Source: Uranotaenia lowii (taxonomy: Eukaryota; Arthropoda; Insecta; Diptera; Culicidae). Taken from it: 64,000 nucleotides of DNA. The notes under the pieces are model-generated. The model did not search any database and was not told the origin of the DNA. It worked only from the letters and a program-made list of their open reading frames with translations. Shown here one piece after another: positions 52,573 through 63,306 of the stretch (positions are counted from its first letter, which is position 1; every line of letters starts with the position of its first letter). The stretch covers positions 135,831,988-135,895,987 of the forward strand of contig NC_073693.1 of assembly GCF_029784155.1 (NCBI RefSeq), written 5' to 3'. Both the position numbers and the translations under genes were made by a program.

Positions 52573-52620
52573 GGTGGCATTTCCTAACTGGGATAGCATT
52601 TCTTCAAATCGATCGATGCG

Positions 52621-52816
52621 TTCAGGGCTTGTGATATAGCTCAGTTGGCAAGTCTGTTGTCTCCTGAGCCGATGTCCGCGAGTTCGAGCCCGAGAGTAAA
52701 CATCGAACACAGTTGTACCGGATAGTTTTTCAATAACGATCCGCCAACTGTAACGTTGATAAAGTCGCGAATGCCATAAAGATGGTAAAACGACTATAAT
52801 CGAAACAAAAAAAAAA
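52621..52816 (+). mobile_element. tRNA-derived SINE, copy 2
   Basis: A box tatagctcagttgg (52635-52648) and B box gagttcgagcccg (about 52680-52692) form an RNA polymerase III promoter. The body ends ataatcgaaac plus ten A. The perfect 10-bp target duplication gatcgatgcg flanks it (52611-52620, 52817-52826). About 90% like copy 1 by eye. Confidence 0.93.
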
Positions 52817-53259
52817 GATCGATGCGCACTCTGAAATCGACATTGCGTACTGTTGGAAAAATTATCCAGAAAACGAAATCGAATGTCCAGTCAGTATGGT
52901 CAGTGTTGTTACCATGGTGTAAAAAACGCCGTGAAGTAGACAAGCAATTCAAAAACGCAAATATTCATATTCCTGAGCTAACAAAGGAGGTGGAAATATG
53001 CTTGTCGAAAACTAAAACTTTTTGTGTCGAAAACTAAAATTGAATGTCAAAAATTAGATAATCGAGAGGTTTTAGTAAAAGGATAATACAAACGTTGTTT
53101 CAAAACTTTTGATCAATAAAAAGGGTAGAGAATGAAGAAAAAAGTTTGATTCAGATAACCAATCATATTTGAAATGGAAAACTTAAGTCAAATAATTTAT
53201 TTACATGGTTTTTCTGACAAAACAAGCAAAAACTGTCAAAATCTAGATATTTTACCCTA

Positions 53260-54029
53260 TTATTTTAAACTTCAGAACTTTTTTTAGCCTTTAATTTTAA
53301 TAACTGGAAAATTTTTAATATAGAAAAGGGTTTTTTCTTCGACTGGCAGTCTTGGAATAAAATTAAATATTTTTTTTTATCAATCCTTCCATTGAAAATG
53401 AAGAAAATAAATGTAAAATGAGATGAATAATAAAAAAAAATATTATTGTATTTTTTTCAACAATTTCTAATCATGGGTAATTTTTAACGTGATCTTTTAT
53501 TTGAGAATTCAGATTTTTAAAAAATCTTTTGTTATATTTAATGCAGTCTATATCTGTGCATTAATTCTTATGCCCGAAACTTTATTCAAAATTTTGACTT
53601 GCATTAATTTTCTGGTGTTTCGGAAATATGTATTGATTTCAAATTTGAAAGCTACACTGCTTTGAATTTATTTTCAAGCAACATCAAGGAACATGATTTT
53701 GAATGACTTATCAATGGCTTATCGGAAATAGCATTGTTTTGAAACATTCATTGTGATTCGTTTTGAAAATGTTTATTAATTTAACTACCAACTCTAAATT
53801 TTACAAACGATTAACCAAAAAAAATCCTAAAATTTTATCGCTTACCACTGATATAAGTCTGAGCTTTAAGGTTAGTTGACAACGTAATTGGCTTTAAACA
53901 TTTTTGCAACAATTTTGGTTGTAAAGAATGATTTTTTTTTAATTTTCTGGTTTTGAGGTTAAAAACATTACATTTTTTTGGTACCTTGCGCTAACCTGAG
54001 TTTCAATCTTTTATTGTTAACCTGAACAT
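53260..54029. other. AT-rich DNA, nothing identified
   Basis: No ORF, repeat pair or RNA gene is supported. Confidence 0.5.
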
Positions 54030-54031
54030 TA

Positions 54032-54805
54032 GACTGCCCCAAATTTGTATGGGAAATTCACAACCTGTGGAATGTTATGCGCTGCAGGCTGAAATTGGTC
54101 CTTGGCCTAGTACAAGATCTCATACCAAATTTGGGCCAGATCGGATCACGGGAAGGAGTCGCTCAATGAGTCTGAAGTTTGTATGGGATTTTGAGACATT
54201 TTGCTCGGGAGAAACATCAAAAACCAGTTTTTCATCAATAACTTTGGTTTCCGTTGGCCGATTTCTTTCAAAAACGGGTTTTCTTAAAGCCTCAATTATG
54301 ACAAATATTTCATCCGAAGATTGCATTTCAATTGGAGATAAGATAAGAAAGTTATTAGGCCTCAAAAATGGGTTAACTTTTTCAAGGATGGTATTCATCA
54401 CTGTTAATGAGTCGAGGCGGTCGAACATATTGACGCCTCATTAACAGTGCTGAATACCACCGTTAAAAAAATTAGCCCATTTTTGAAGCCTATTAACTTT
54501 TTTATCTTAACTCTTATCGAAATGCAGTCTTCGGATGAAATATTTTTCATAATTGAGGCTTTAAGAAAAACCGTTTTTGAAAGAAATCGGCCGACGGGAA
54601 CCAAAGTTATTGATGAAAAACTGGTTTTTGATGTTTCTTCCGAACAAAGTGTCTCAAAATCCCATACAAACTTCAGGCTCGTTGAGCCACCCCTTCCCGT
54701 GATCCGATCTGGCCCAAATTTGGCATGAGATCTTGTACTAGGCCAAGGATCAATTTTAGCCTGCAGCGCATAACTTTTTCAAAAGTCGGGTCATTTGGGG
54801 CACTC
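54032..54805. mobile_element. Large palindromic MITE (foldback), 774 bp
   Basis: Two arms of about 385 bp are inverted copies over nearly their whole length, meeting near 54428. The outer ends are GACTGCCCCAAAT and ATTTGGGGCACTC, flanked by TA (54030-54031, 54806-54807). Matching inner blocks include gcgctgcaggct, tagtacaagatctcat, tgggccagatcgg and caaaaaccagtttttcatca on the left, each found reversed on the right. A unique block near the left end (tgtatgggaaattcacaacc) differs from the right. The arms have drifted by a few percent, so it is not newly made. It has no protein. Confidence 0.9.
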
Positions 54806-54807
54806 TA

Positions 54808-56755
54808 CTGAACATAGTATATCTTAAATAATGGGTTCTATAATCGTTTATGAAATTTCATCTGTTGTTTGCTGTGCTTTTCAAATGCAATTATAAGGTT
54901 TTACTTAAAAAGTGCTATACCTTGTGATGTCACTTTTTTTATATTTTCAAGCTGTTATGGAAAAATAACGTGTCAATTTCTCATAGAATAAAAACGTAAG
55001 ATCTTTCTTTAGGGGGTGGAGGGGGGGGGGGGGTAGTGGGTGTTGAAAAATCTTACTTTGTCTTAGCAGGGTGAGGGGGGGGGGGGTAAGGAGAGTTAAA
55101 ATTTTCCAAAATCATGCTTACGTAATTAGTGAACGGCCCCCATGTTGGCTTTCAGTCTTATGTTCACGTATGTATCTAAAATAACCTTTCTTTTATAATA
55201 ACAAAACAAATACTGATGTGTTACAGCGTCGATGTGGTCTAGTGGATAGGCTGGCGCGAGGCTGGTTTTAATATGCCAGGCGTACTGGGTTCGATTCCCG
55301 GTATCGGCAGAAAACTTTTGGGCTCGAATCCCGTAAGTGGCCGACACCTAAGATGTGTTTCCTCCTATAACTGACTATCGTAAACTGGGGGAACATTGAT
55401 AACTATTCATTTTCGAATATTTTGGAAGGCGTTGCTTTTTTGTAAAGGTGCATTTACAGTTCTTTCGAACGTGAAAATGAAAAAACTTATATTCATCAAA
55501 AACTCGACTATGCTGCATTTCATGGCTGCGAAACTAGGTGGTATAGATGCGGAATGGTTGAACGATTAGTTTTGAACTGATTTCCTTGTTTAAAGCCCTT
55601 TAATCTTAATTTTATTTCAATTCCCCCGATTTTCACTGCGGAATATTTTTTCCGCGTTCACTGACATTCCGCTCGAAGTGTAAACGCACTGAGCGAACGT
55701 GAAAACGGAAAACGAACAAGAGTGGTGAACATAAATTCCGCGTTCATTTTCACGTCCGAATGGCAATGAGCATTCTGAAAAAAATTTCACCGATGTCGGA
55801 AAAATTTTTGTTTCGTAAAAAATTAGTTTTTTTTTAATTTTAAGCACATTTGAAGGCAATTAAAGGCTTAAAATACTACGAGTTTGAAATGAAACGCATA
55901 CGAAATTTTTTTAACTTTAAAACCCGCTTGGGCATCATTTAATTGCACCTGTTGGAAGAGTTTCTCGACGAATAAATGTACCTGTTGGAAGAGCTTTTCA
56001 ACGAATAAATGTAAATGAAGATCATCGAATGGCCAGATTCCATTGAAATAAAAAAAATAGATTCCGCTTTGTTCAAATGTGTGTTTCAGAAAAGGTATGG
56101 AAATAATTATGAAAATTTATGAAATCATTCAAAAATAATGTGTTTTAAGGAGAACTGAAAAGCAGAAAAATTAACAAACAAAAGAGTACTGATGCATTTT
56201 AATTAAATAAAAACCTTTTCAATTGTTTCACTAATTAAAAGTAATTTTGAAATTTTTGTTTGTCAATTTTTAATCAAGAACAAAAAATGGCTATTTTGTA
56301 GGAGTTATATTCATAACGTCCTTTCAATAAGTTTTTCAAAAGAAACGAATCGCTAAAGCTCGTTACTCCTTGATCGATAAATACTTTCTAGGAGTACTTT
56401 AAATTCATAAAATTTAATTTAAATTCATTGTATTCAAAGATAAGAACTTTGGGATTATTTGATTAAATCAATCGTTTTCAAAGCTGAATATGTTTTGAAG
56501 AAGAACAATATGTTTAAAAAAAAAAAAAAAAAAAAAAATTTGAATTTAAATTTGAGCATTGGTTCGACAAGTATCGATCAAAACATTGGTTGAATGATCT
56601 GTCATTTTCCGATCGAAACCAATTTCTACCCGCAGTTGAACAAACCTCTTACTAATTTTGAAGATTTGACCGATTTGACATTTCACTGCGGAATATTTTT
56701 TCACTGTGGTGAGTTCACGTTCACGTTCGAGTTCGAGTTCACAAGAACTGTAAAC
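54808..56755. other. Unassigned DNA upstream of LTR element B
   Basis: It holds two G-rich runs (55017-55034, 55075-55087), a SINE-like unit (55226 on), a poly-A run near 56517, and an imperfect inverted pair: catttacagttctttcgaac at about 55451 and cacaagaactgtaaaccg near 56741. The inverted pair hints at an older DNA element, about 1.3 kb, into whose right end LTR element B inserted, but I could not find a target duplication. Confidence 0.4.
55226..55400 (+). repeat. tRNA-like SINE or tRNA-derived repeat
   Basis: A-box-like tggtctagtggatagg (55234-55249) and B-box ggttcgattcccgg (55289-55302) at suitable spacing. The acceptor ends do not pair as in a working tRNA. The sequence runs on with a second B-like gctcgaatcccg (near 55322) and a tail ctataactgactatcgtaaa. 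It belongs to a different family from the SINE at 52621. The ends are approximate. Confidence 0.65.
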
Positions 56756-56760
56756 CGGGC

Positions 56761-57040
56761 TGTCGTACTTTTTCGGCCACTTTATGAAATTTCCTACGAT
56801 GAAATTTCCACAAATTAAAAGACGCGATCTTGCTCTCCTAAATTCGTTAACAGAATGACCTATCCGCTCTCTCTTTTCTGCAACCTTTCATCATACGCTT
56901 TCTTTCCATTTTTTCAGACTGACAGCATCAGGATTCCACACGCTCAAATGTTTCTATTCATGTTAGAGTAGTACGTGTTTTGTATCGATTTAGAATACAC
57001 TCTTACTCACTTTCATCAATCTCTATCTGTATTCACTACA
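56761..57040 (-). repeat. LTR of copy B (3' LTR in element orientation)
   Basis: 280 bp, no difference seen from 59623-59902. Confidence 0.95.
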
Positions 57041-57429
57041 TTACTACCCGCCTCTACTCTTTCGATAGTTTATACTGCGTACCTTATAAATCTCAAGTGC
57101 CGATAGTGGTTTCACCAGCTTCACAAGTTTTTAGACTACTTTTTAAGCAAATTCTTTCATATTTGTGTCAAAACCCATGAAATTATTCATATCTGTTAGT
57201 TGAACATTACAACTGTCATTGATTTTCTACCACTACATGTCATAAAAACACGTAAGCGTTTTATAACCGGATAGATCGTTTGATAGATCTAAAATAACTT
57301 GTTGTGAGACAGCAAATTCAGTTTCACACGAGCCTAGGCCCGAACTTTCTCAAATAATTTAGTACAGATTCCGATCAGAAATTAATTCAGTGCATCTTTC
57401 ATAGCACTAATTCTATCAGTTGAATCGGG

Positions 57430-58680
57430 TATGATTTCTACCCAGCTTTTTTCTCCCTCTTATCTTCTCTCTGTTCTTTTCTCTTTCACCTTTACTTTTC
57501 TCTTCTGCTCATTCTTTTACTCTTCTCACTTATCAATCAATGTTTTTCCCATTTCGCTGTTTTATATTTCCTTTCTTGTTTCCTGTTTTTTAAATTTTCT
57601 TTCTTTACTTCAAACTTTTTATTTGTTTATCGCCATCTTTTTTTTTAACTTTTCGGTATTATCGAATTTAATTTCGATTTAAGGCATTTTTTGGCACTCT
57701 TATCATGTTTTACCTCTATTTTTTTTCTCCTTCATTAGATGTTTTTAAGACCTCATGTATCCAGTTTTTTTAACGATCTCTATTTTTCTGTTTCAATTCT
57801 ATATTTAATGTTTTCCTCGTTCGTTTTCTTATTTTTCATCTGTTTTGTTATGAATGATCCTTGATTTTAATTTTCTTTTTTTACTTCAAACTTTTTATTT
57901 GTTTATCGCCATCTTTTTTTTTACTTCTCGGTATTATCGAATTTAATTTCTATTTAACGCATTTCTTTTGCACTCTTATCATGTTTTAACTTTTTTTGTC
58001 TTCTCCTTTTTTGATTTTTTTTAGACCTCATTTATCCAGTTTTTTTACGATTTTTTTTTTTTTTTTTATTCCAAATATATATTTTATGTTTTCCTTGTTC
58101 GTTTTCTTTTTTTCATCTATTTTTTTATGAATGATTCTTGATTTTTTTTCTCACTTCTCTTTCTCTTTATTACTGGATTTAACTTACATTAAAATTTTGT
58201 TGTCTTCTATTTACGCCTTGGTTAATCAATTCCAATCATACACTCCACAACTTTATATGTTTTTATTCATCAATTAATCCAGTATTTCATCGAAATATCA
58301 GATTTTTCTCGTGTCCTTCATTGATTTTTTTCAATTTCAAATAATATTTAAAGTCTTTCATCTATTTTATCTATCAATTTTTTTTATCTATTCATCTATT
58401 TTTTTATTCTTTTTTTTATATTTTCTCTATCATCCGATTTAATTTCAGTCCATCTTTTTTTTTTCTATTTTTAACCTGTTTTCTTTATTTGCTATTATCT
58501 ATTTCTTGTTGATTCTCTTTTATTTTTTTTCTTTTCTCTTTGTTTTTTAGTCGATTCTTTCATCGCTCTTCTCATTTCTTCGTTCTCTTTTCTGTTATAT
58601 CTTTTCTTTGCTCCTCTCTCTGTCTTTATGACCAGTTCTTATTGTAGTTCACTTCTCTCACTGGATGTTTTTTTTTTTTG
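57430..58680 (-). repeat. Pyrimidine-rich interior of copy B with a tandem duplication
   Basis: The plus strand is nearly all T/C. A block with acttcaaactttttatttg, tttatcgccatctttttttt and ggtattatcgaatttaattt occurs at about 57605-57775 and again at about 57881-58050, an offset of 276 bp. In the inferred sense strand this is a long A/G-rich tract upstream of the purine tract next to the 3' LTR. Confidence 0.8.
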
Positions 58681-58744
58681 TCACGCCTGAGTACATCAGT
58701 TCAAAGAGGTGGTGGAACACACACACACACACACACTTAACAAA

Positions 58745-59495
58745 GTCGAGTCTTCCAATGATCAATTAACATCATCATTCAGCTGATGTCATCGGATCAA
58801 CAACTAATAATAACTCTCCTTGAATAACATAGGGATCCGAGTCTTTGATCGAAAAAACAAAATAATAATCAGAGTTTTACATCTGAAATTTCTTTTAATC
58901 CAAGTCTTTCATTGGAATATTTAAATTCACTACTCATAATACTACGAGTCTTCAATCAGTGCGTGCAGGAACAAAATTATCCGAATCTTTCATCGGAATA
59001 TCTACCCGAAGCGTCCAAAGTCTTCTATCGGATGGTCCAATTCCCGAGTCTTTCATCGGAATGTTGAAAACTTTCCGAGTCTTTCATCGGGATATCAACA
59101 ATGATCCGAGTCTTTCATTGAAAAAAAAACAGTCCCGAATCTTCGGGGAAAAAATGATCCGAGTCTTTCATCGGAATATCTACCAGCAGCGTCCAAAGTC
59201 TTCTACCGGATTTTCCGATTTCCGAGTCTTTCATCGGAATGTTGAAAACTATCCGAGTCTTTCATCGGAATATCAACAATGATCCGAATCTTTCATCGGA
59301 AAAAACTGTCCCGAGTCTTTCATCGGGGAAAAATGATCCGAGTCTTTCATCGGTAAAATGTAAATGATCCGAATCTTTCATCGGAAAAACTGACCCGAGT
59401 CTTTCATCGGGGAAAAAATGATCCGAGTCTTTCATCGGTAAAAAACTGATCCGAGTCTTTCATCGGAATAAAACTGATTCGAGTCTTTCATCGAA
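58745..59495 (-). repeat. Array of about 20 covarying stem-loops in copy B leader
   Basis: Units of about 25-35 bp share ccgagtctttcatcgg. Arms flank a conserved loop gtctttca. Variants keep pairing: TCCGA...TCGGA, CCCGA...TCGGG, TTCGA...TCGAA, and a shortened unit CCCGAA-TC-TTCGGG. A few units break the outer pair (tccga...tcggt). In the minus orientation the array starts about 110 bases after the primer site. Confidence 0.85.
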
Positions 59496-59605
59496 TTCCA
59501 ATTATCATGACGGTAACCATGCACTTTTCATTCCATGATTGCATTGTTCAGCATTTCATTAACCGAACGAACCGAACCGAACGATTCTCGAACAAAACTT
59601 TTTCA

Positions 59606-59621
59606 CTTACCGACTGCGCCA
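59606..59621 (-). other. Primer binding site, tRNA-Ser-like, copy B
   Basis: The minus strand reads TGGCGCAGTCGGTAAG. Its first 14 bases equal the complement of the insect tRNA-Ser 3' end including CCA, as I remember that tRNA. One base separates it from the LTR. Confidence 0.75.
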
Positions 59622-59622
59622 T

Positions 59623-59902
59623 TGTCGTACTTTTTCGGCCACTTTATGAAATTTCCTACGATGAAATTTCCACAAATTAAAAGACGCGATCTTGCTCTCC
59701 TAAATTCGTTAACAGAATGACCTATCCGCTCTCTCTTTTCTGCAACCTTTCATCATACGCTTTCTTTCCATTTTTTCAGACTGACAGCATCAGGATTCCA
59801 CACGCTCAAATGTTTCTATTCATGTTAGAGTAGTACGTGTTTTGTATCGATTTAGAATACACTCTTACTCACTTTCATCAATCTCTATCTGTATTCACTA
59901 CA
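59623..59902 (-). repeat. LTR of copy B (5' LTR in element orientation)
   Basis: 280 bp. On the minus strand it runs TGTAGTGAATAC...GTACGACA. Confidence 0.95.
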
Positions 59903-59907
59903 CGGGC

Positions 59908-62900
59908 TTAACACTAAAAAGTTTTGGAATACTTACTAAGGTGCAGTATAAATCATGATCATTGATAGAAGAATATTGAATCGACATTAGTGGCAATAAA
60001 TAAATGTTTGTTACAAAACCAGATTTCATATTTCGGGATAACTTTAATCACTATGGTTTTAATGTATCTCAACATCTGCAAAATTACTGTTTTGATGCCA
60101 ATTAGCATAGGAGGCTTAGAACATCAATGACAGTAATTTTTTGTTTGGACTCAATTGAATTTCTCAACGTTTTCTTTCAAAAACAAATATACTTAAAAGA
60201 TGGACAATGTTTCTGCATACATTTAGGGGCAAAAATTATAAACATTTCTCAATAATTTTTGGCCTCAAAAACAAATGAAATTTTACCTTCATGCAATTCC
60301 CTAGGTTCTCCCACTGTTCAGCTTTTTCAGGTTCTTCAAACCTTTGAATTTATAGGCTTTCAAACGTAGAAAACAATTTTTAGATATTTTAACTTCAGAC
60401 CTAGTTAATGACCATTATCTGCAAAAATGTCATGTTGATCAAAGTTACCCCGGTGACCACCTGATTGACTCGTTCTTCCAAAATATACCTGCATCAACAC
60501 AATATATTCACTACATAACAGTTCATACGAAGCCATGGGGTCCGGGTATGGTGTAGGCGTTGCATTGGATATTTGTCGAACCTAATAATCTAAGAATGCA
60601 TGTGAGCACATACTTAGGCAGAAACTGCGGTGAATCCGTGCACTCATGGTGGATAACAAACATACATACAAAACAAACACAGATGTGTTCAACGTGATTT
60701 AATGTTTCCCAGAATTCCTGGAGCAATAAAATGCCTCGCGATTTTGAAGATTTATCTCGGAAGCTTGAGAGAAGCGGAATTTAACTGCCACGTCGGTTTT
60801 TATCTTCATTCATGTCTAAGTTTGAACTCGCCCTGATCAATTGGAAACATCTTCGTCTTCGTTTACACTTTTAGATTAACAATGGACAATGAACCTTCTC
60901 CTCGCTTGGTAACTGTCAAAAATTGTTAGTGTTGTGATTCGATTAGCCGGTCGAGGGGAAGAAAGAATCAACGATTAATAATGTGTTTTAATTTCTTTTC
61001 TTGAATTCCTTTTGAATAAAATCAAGACAATTAAAAAAAAATCCGTTCGATTTAAATTCAATATTGTTAATGGTCGAAACGTATTGAACTCCACTGACAT
61101 TAGCGAATACAGTCGAGTCTGTTAGCTTCATTGAGCTATGTTCAAAAATGGAAATCAGACGCCACCTTACTGCATAAAATAAATGCAAACCGGTAGGTAC
61201 GTGCACAAAAAAATCATAACTGAATTCTAACAAAAAATGAAAAACCAAATGCCGTACGAAGTTCCAATGTCTTTTTTTTAATTATTCACCGCTGCACATA
61301 AGTTGATATTTTTTATCGCTCAATCTTCGGAAGCAATCGATGATGATGGCGGGAATCAAAAGTAACATTACTTCGCATAAAGTGTGACCAGGGTTGATAA
61401 TGCCGCAAAATGTGCAGCAGCAAAACAATTAAAAACGAATAATAAAAGTTACACCTTTTCGGTGGGAAATCAGTCGATCACCGTGCGCGGGGAGAGCATT
61501 TCATTGAAAATTTTATGTGTCTTAATGGAATTGCAGCTGTTTGAAATTACAATTCATGAGGCATCATAAAACCTCACCCATTGAGCGGAGTTAATGTCTT
61601 CATTTGGAACTGAACAACGCACTTCCGAATTGCTAAATTATTATAAAATCAAATGCTTTCCACGGCAAAGAAATTTACAAAAGCTGTTATGAAAAATGAA
61701 TGTCAAATAACAGTTGAATTAATGAATTCTGAGATTCTAAAATTGTGATAGAAATTACCCATCATATCGACTACAGTTCACTTTAAAGGTATTCGGATCT
61801 TGAATTTTCTTATTTCAAATCTTAATTCGTAATTCACTCTAAACCTATTTTAATTTTTAATTCATCCAAGAGTAAATTATGATTTATGTTGAATTTTTTA
61901 CACGAGTAGATAACATTTACTTTATTTTCTAAGTGCCTTATAAATATTGTCTGTGTTTTATGCTGATTTTTAATTCCATCAAACCAGAAATCTCCTCGAA
62001 CAATTGAGGCAAAAAATTTGGATCTAACCATCAGATTGCAGTCGTTTGTTAGGTGGATAATTTATTCTGATCACGGAAACGTCTTCAGCGCAAAACAAGT
62101 GCTGGTAGGGCTAATCAATCAAGTTTCTTGTTGATTGAATCGTAAATTTCTAAAGGAAATAACGTCACTAACGGAACTTTTTTATTCGTTGATGGTATTC
62201 TGACGGGCCAATCCCATCTTGTATTTGGCAGTGAAGTTTGCAAGGAGACAGAAGAAAAAAAAATCGCGCACTGCACAAATTCCACAGCAATTTAAATTGG
62301 GCCACCGGGAATGGTTTTGTGCAAATATTTTCCCCGGGCACCCAATGGGTGCATGTTAAGTACCTTGAGGTGCACTTAAAAATGTGCTTTACCGGTTTTT
62401 ATTTTGCTAGTTTTCGACGTTTCCTGGATGTTAACTACCCAGGTACCACCTACATTTGCGAAACTCATTTGAATGCTCGGGACAACTTATCACCATCAGA
62501 ATCGGAATGTGTCGCTCCTTGTATCACCGATTAAATGGAAATAGGTCACTCGGGAAGTTGGTCTCTCCATCTAATCTGAAACTTTTACATTTGGAGACTT
62601 CAAAGCTAGCAACCTAGGATTTTTACTAGTAGTTTTGCACGAACATCAGATTGAAGACAAAATGTTCACCTAAAAGAGTTCATATCCCCAATGTTAGCCA
62701 ACACACTGGTTACCTATTTAGTATTTTCTAGGAAGCATTTTGAACACTTGATGAAGACATCTCAAGCAACCAAGTTTTTTTATGAGAAAAGTTTTGGGAA
62801 GCCTTAATCGATCAGTTGAAAGTTTAAGTGCTTGTTCATACTTTTCAGTTGCAAAACAAAAGTGATTAATTAAAATGTACACTGAAAATATTTTTCACTT

Positions 62901-63304
62901 AAAATGTAAGTGACAATTGGAGTGAATTTTGGCCATTCGTCAATTCATTTTAAGTGAACGTCAAGTGAATTTCAAGTGAGCGGCGAAGTGAATTTTAAGT
63001 TAGCAGCAAAGTGAATTTGAAATGTATTCTCAGGCAGTTAATATCTTTTAGTAAAGAAAATTTACCGATGGATTTCGACATTTCAATTATCAATAAACTT
63101 TGTGATTCAAACCAATTTATTATTGAAATTAAAAAAAGGAAAGGAAAAATATCAGTTTTTTCTAAATAATTTATTGGGTCCAAATAAATGATTCGAGTTG
63201 AAAAACCATCCATTTTCCACTCAGATTGGACATTTTTGTTGCTGTTTTCTGTAAATGGAAATAAATAAATTCAATATTTTTCGACTATTCACTTGATTTC
63301 ATGA
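59908..63304. other. Intergenic DNA without genes
   Basis: It holds the repeat shared with muskelin intron 1 (60457-60525) and a cluster of aagtgaattt-type repeats (about 62895-63015) that may mark the edge of a MITE. A 98-codon ORF at 62238-62534 matches nothing and begins without context. Otherwise it is AT-rich and featureless to me. Confidence 0.45.
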
Positions 63305-63306
63305 TA

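Larger units (their letters stand above)
49586..53257. mobile_element. TA-flanked DNA element, split by an RTE LINE and a SINE
   Basis: The ends are GGGTAGATACTCTAGATTTC on the left and, reverse-complemented on the right, GGGTAAAATATCTAGATTTT, both continuing with GACAG. TA flanks both sides (49584-49585, 53258-53259). Copies of gtcgaaaacta occur inside both halves (near 49980, 52987 and 53020), which supports one original element of about 1.1-1.2 kb before the insertions. No transposase is seen. Confidence 0.65.
56761..59902 (-). mobile_element. Non-coding LTR retrotransposon (LARD-like), copy B, 3142 bp
   Basis: The 280-bp LTRs (56761-57040, 59623-59902) begin TGTCGTACTTTTTCGG and end GTATTCACTACA. 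By eye they are identical. The 5-bp duplication cgggc flanks them (56756-56760, 59903-59907). On the minus strand the primer site TGGCGCAGTCGGTAAG lies one base inside the right LTR, and a purine tract (AGAGTAGAGGCGGGTAGTAA) abuts the left LTR, so the element runs on the minus strand. The interior has a hairpin array (about 58745-59495) and a long pyrimidine-rich part (purine-rich in the sense strand) with a 276-bp duplication. No gag or pol. It shares its layout, LTR ends and primer site with copy A. Confidence 0.9.

Noticed and set aside
54049..54728. Several 90-130 codon ORFs in both strands
   Set aside because: They are mirror translations of the two arms of a palindromic MITE.
55017..55090. 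G runs as a G-quadruplex regulatory site
   Set aside because: Long homopolymer G runs of this kind may be simple repeats or sequencing artefacts, and no nearby gene is present.
55226..55310. Functional tRNA gene
   Set aside because: A and B boxes are present but the acceptor ends do not pair and a second B-like box follows; it fits a tRNA-derived repeat better.
58940..59495. CRISPR-like array (regular direct repeats with spacers)
   Set aside because: Units and spacers are too short and irregular, the spacers are A-rich variants rather than unique sequences, and the array lies inside an LTR retrotransposon in a eukaryotic genome.
62238..62534. 98-codon ORF as a gene
   Set aside because: No recognisable family, no splice or promoter context, and composition like the surrounding DNA.
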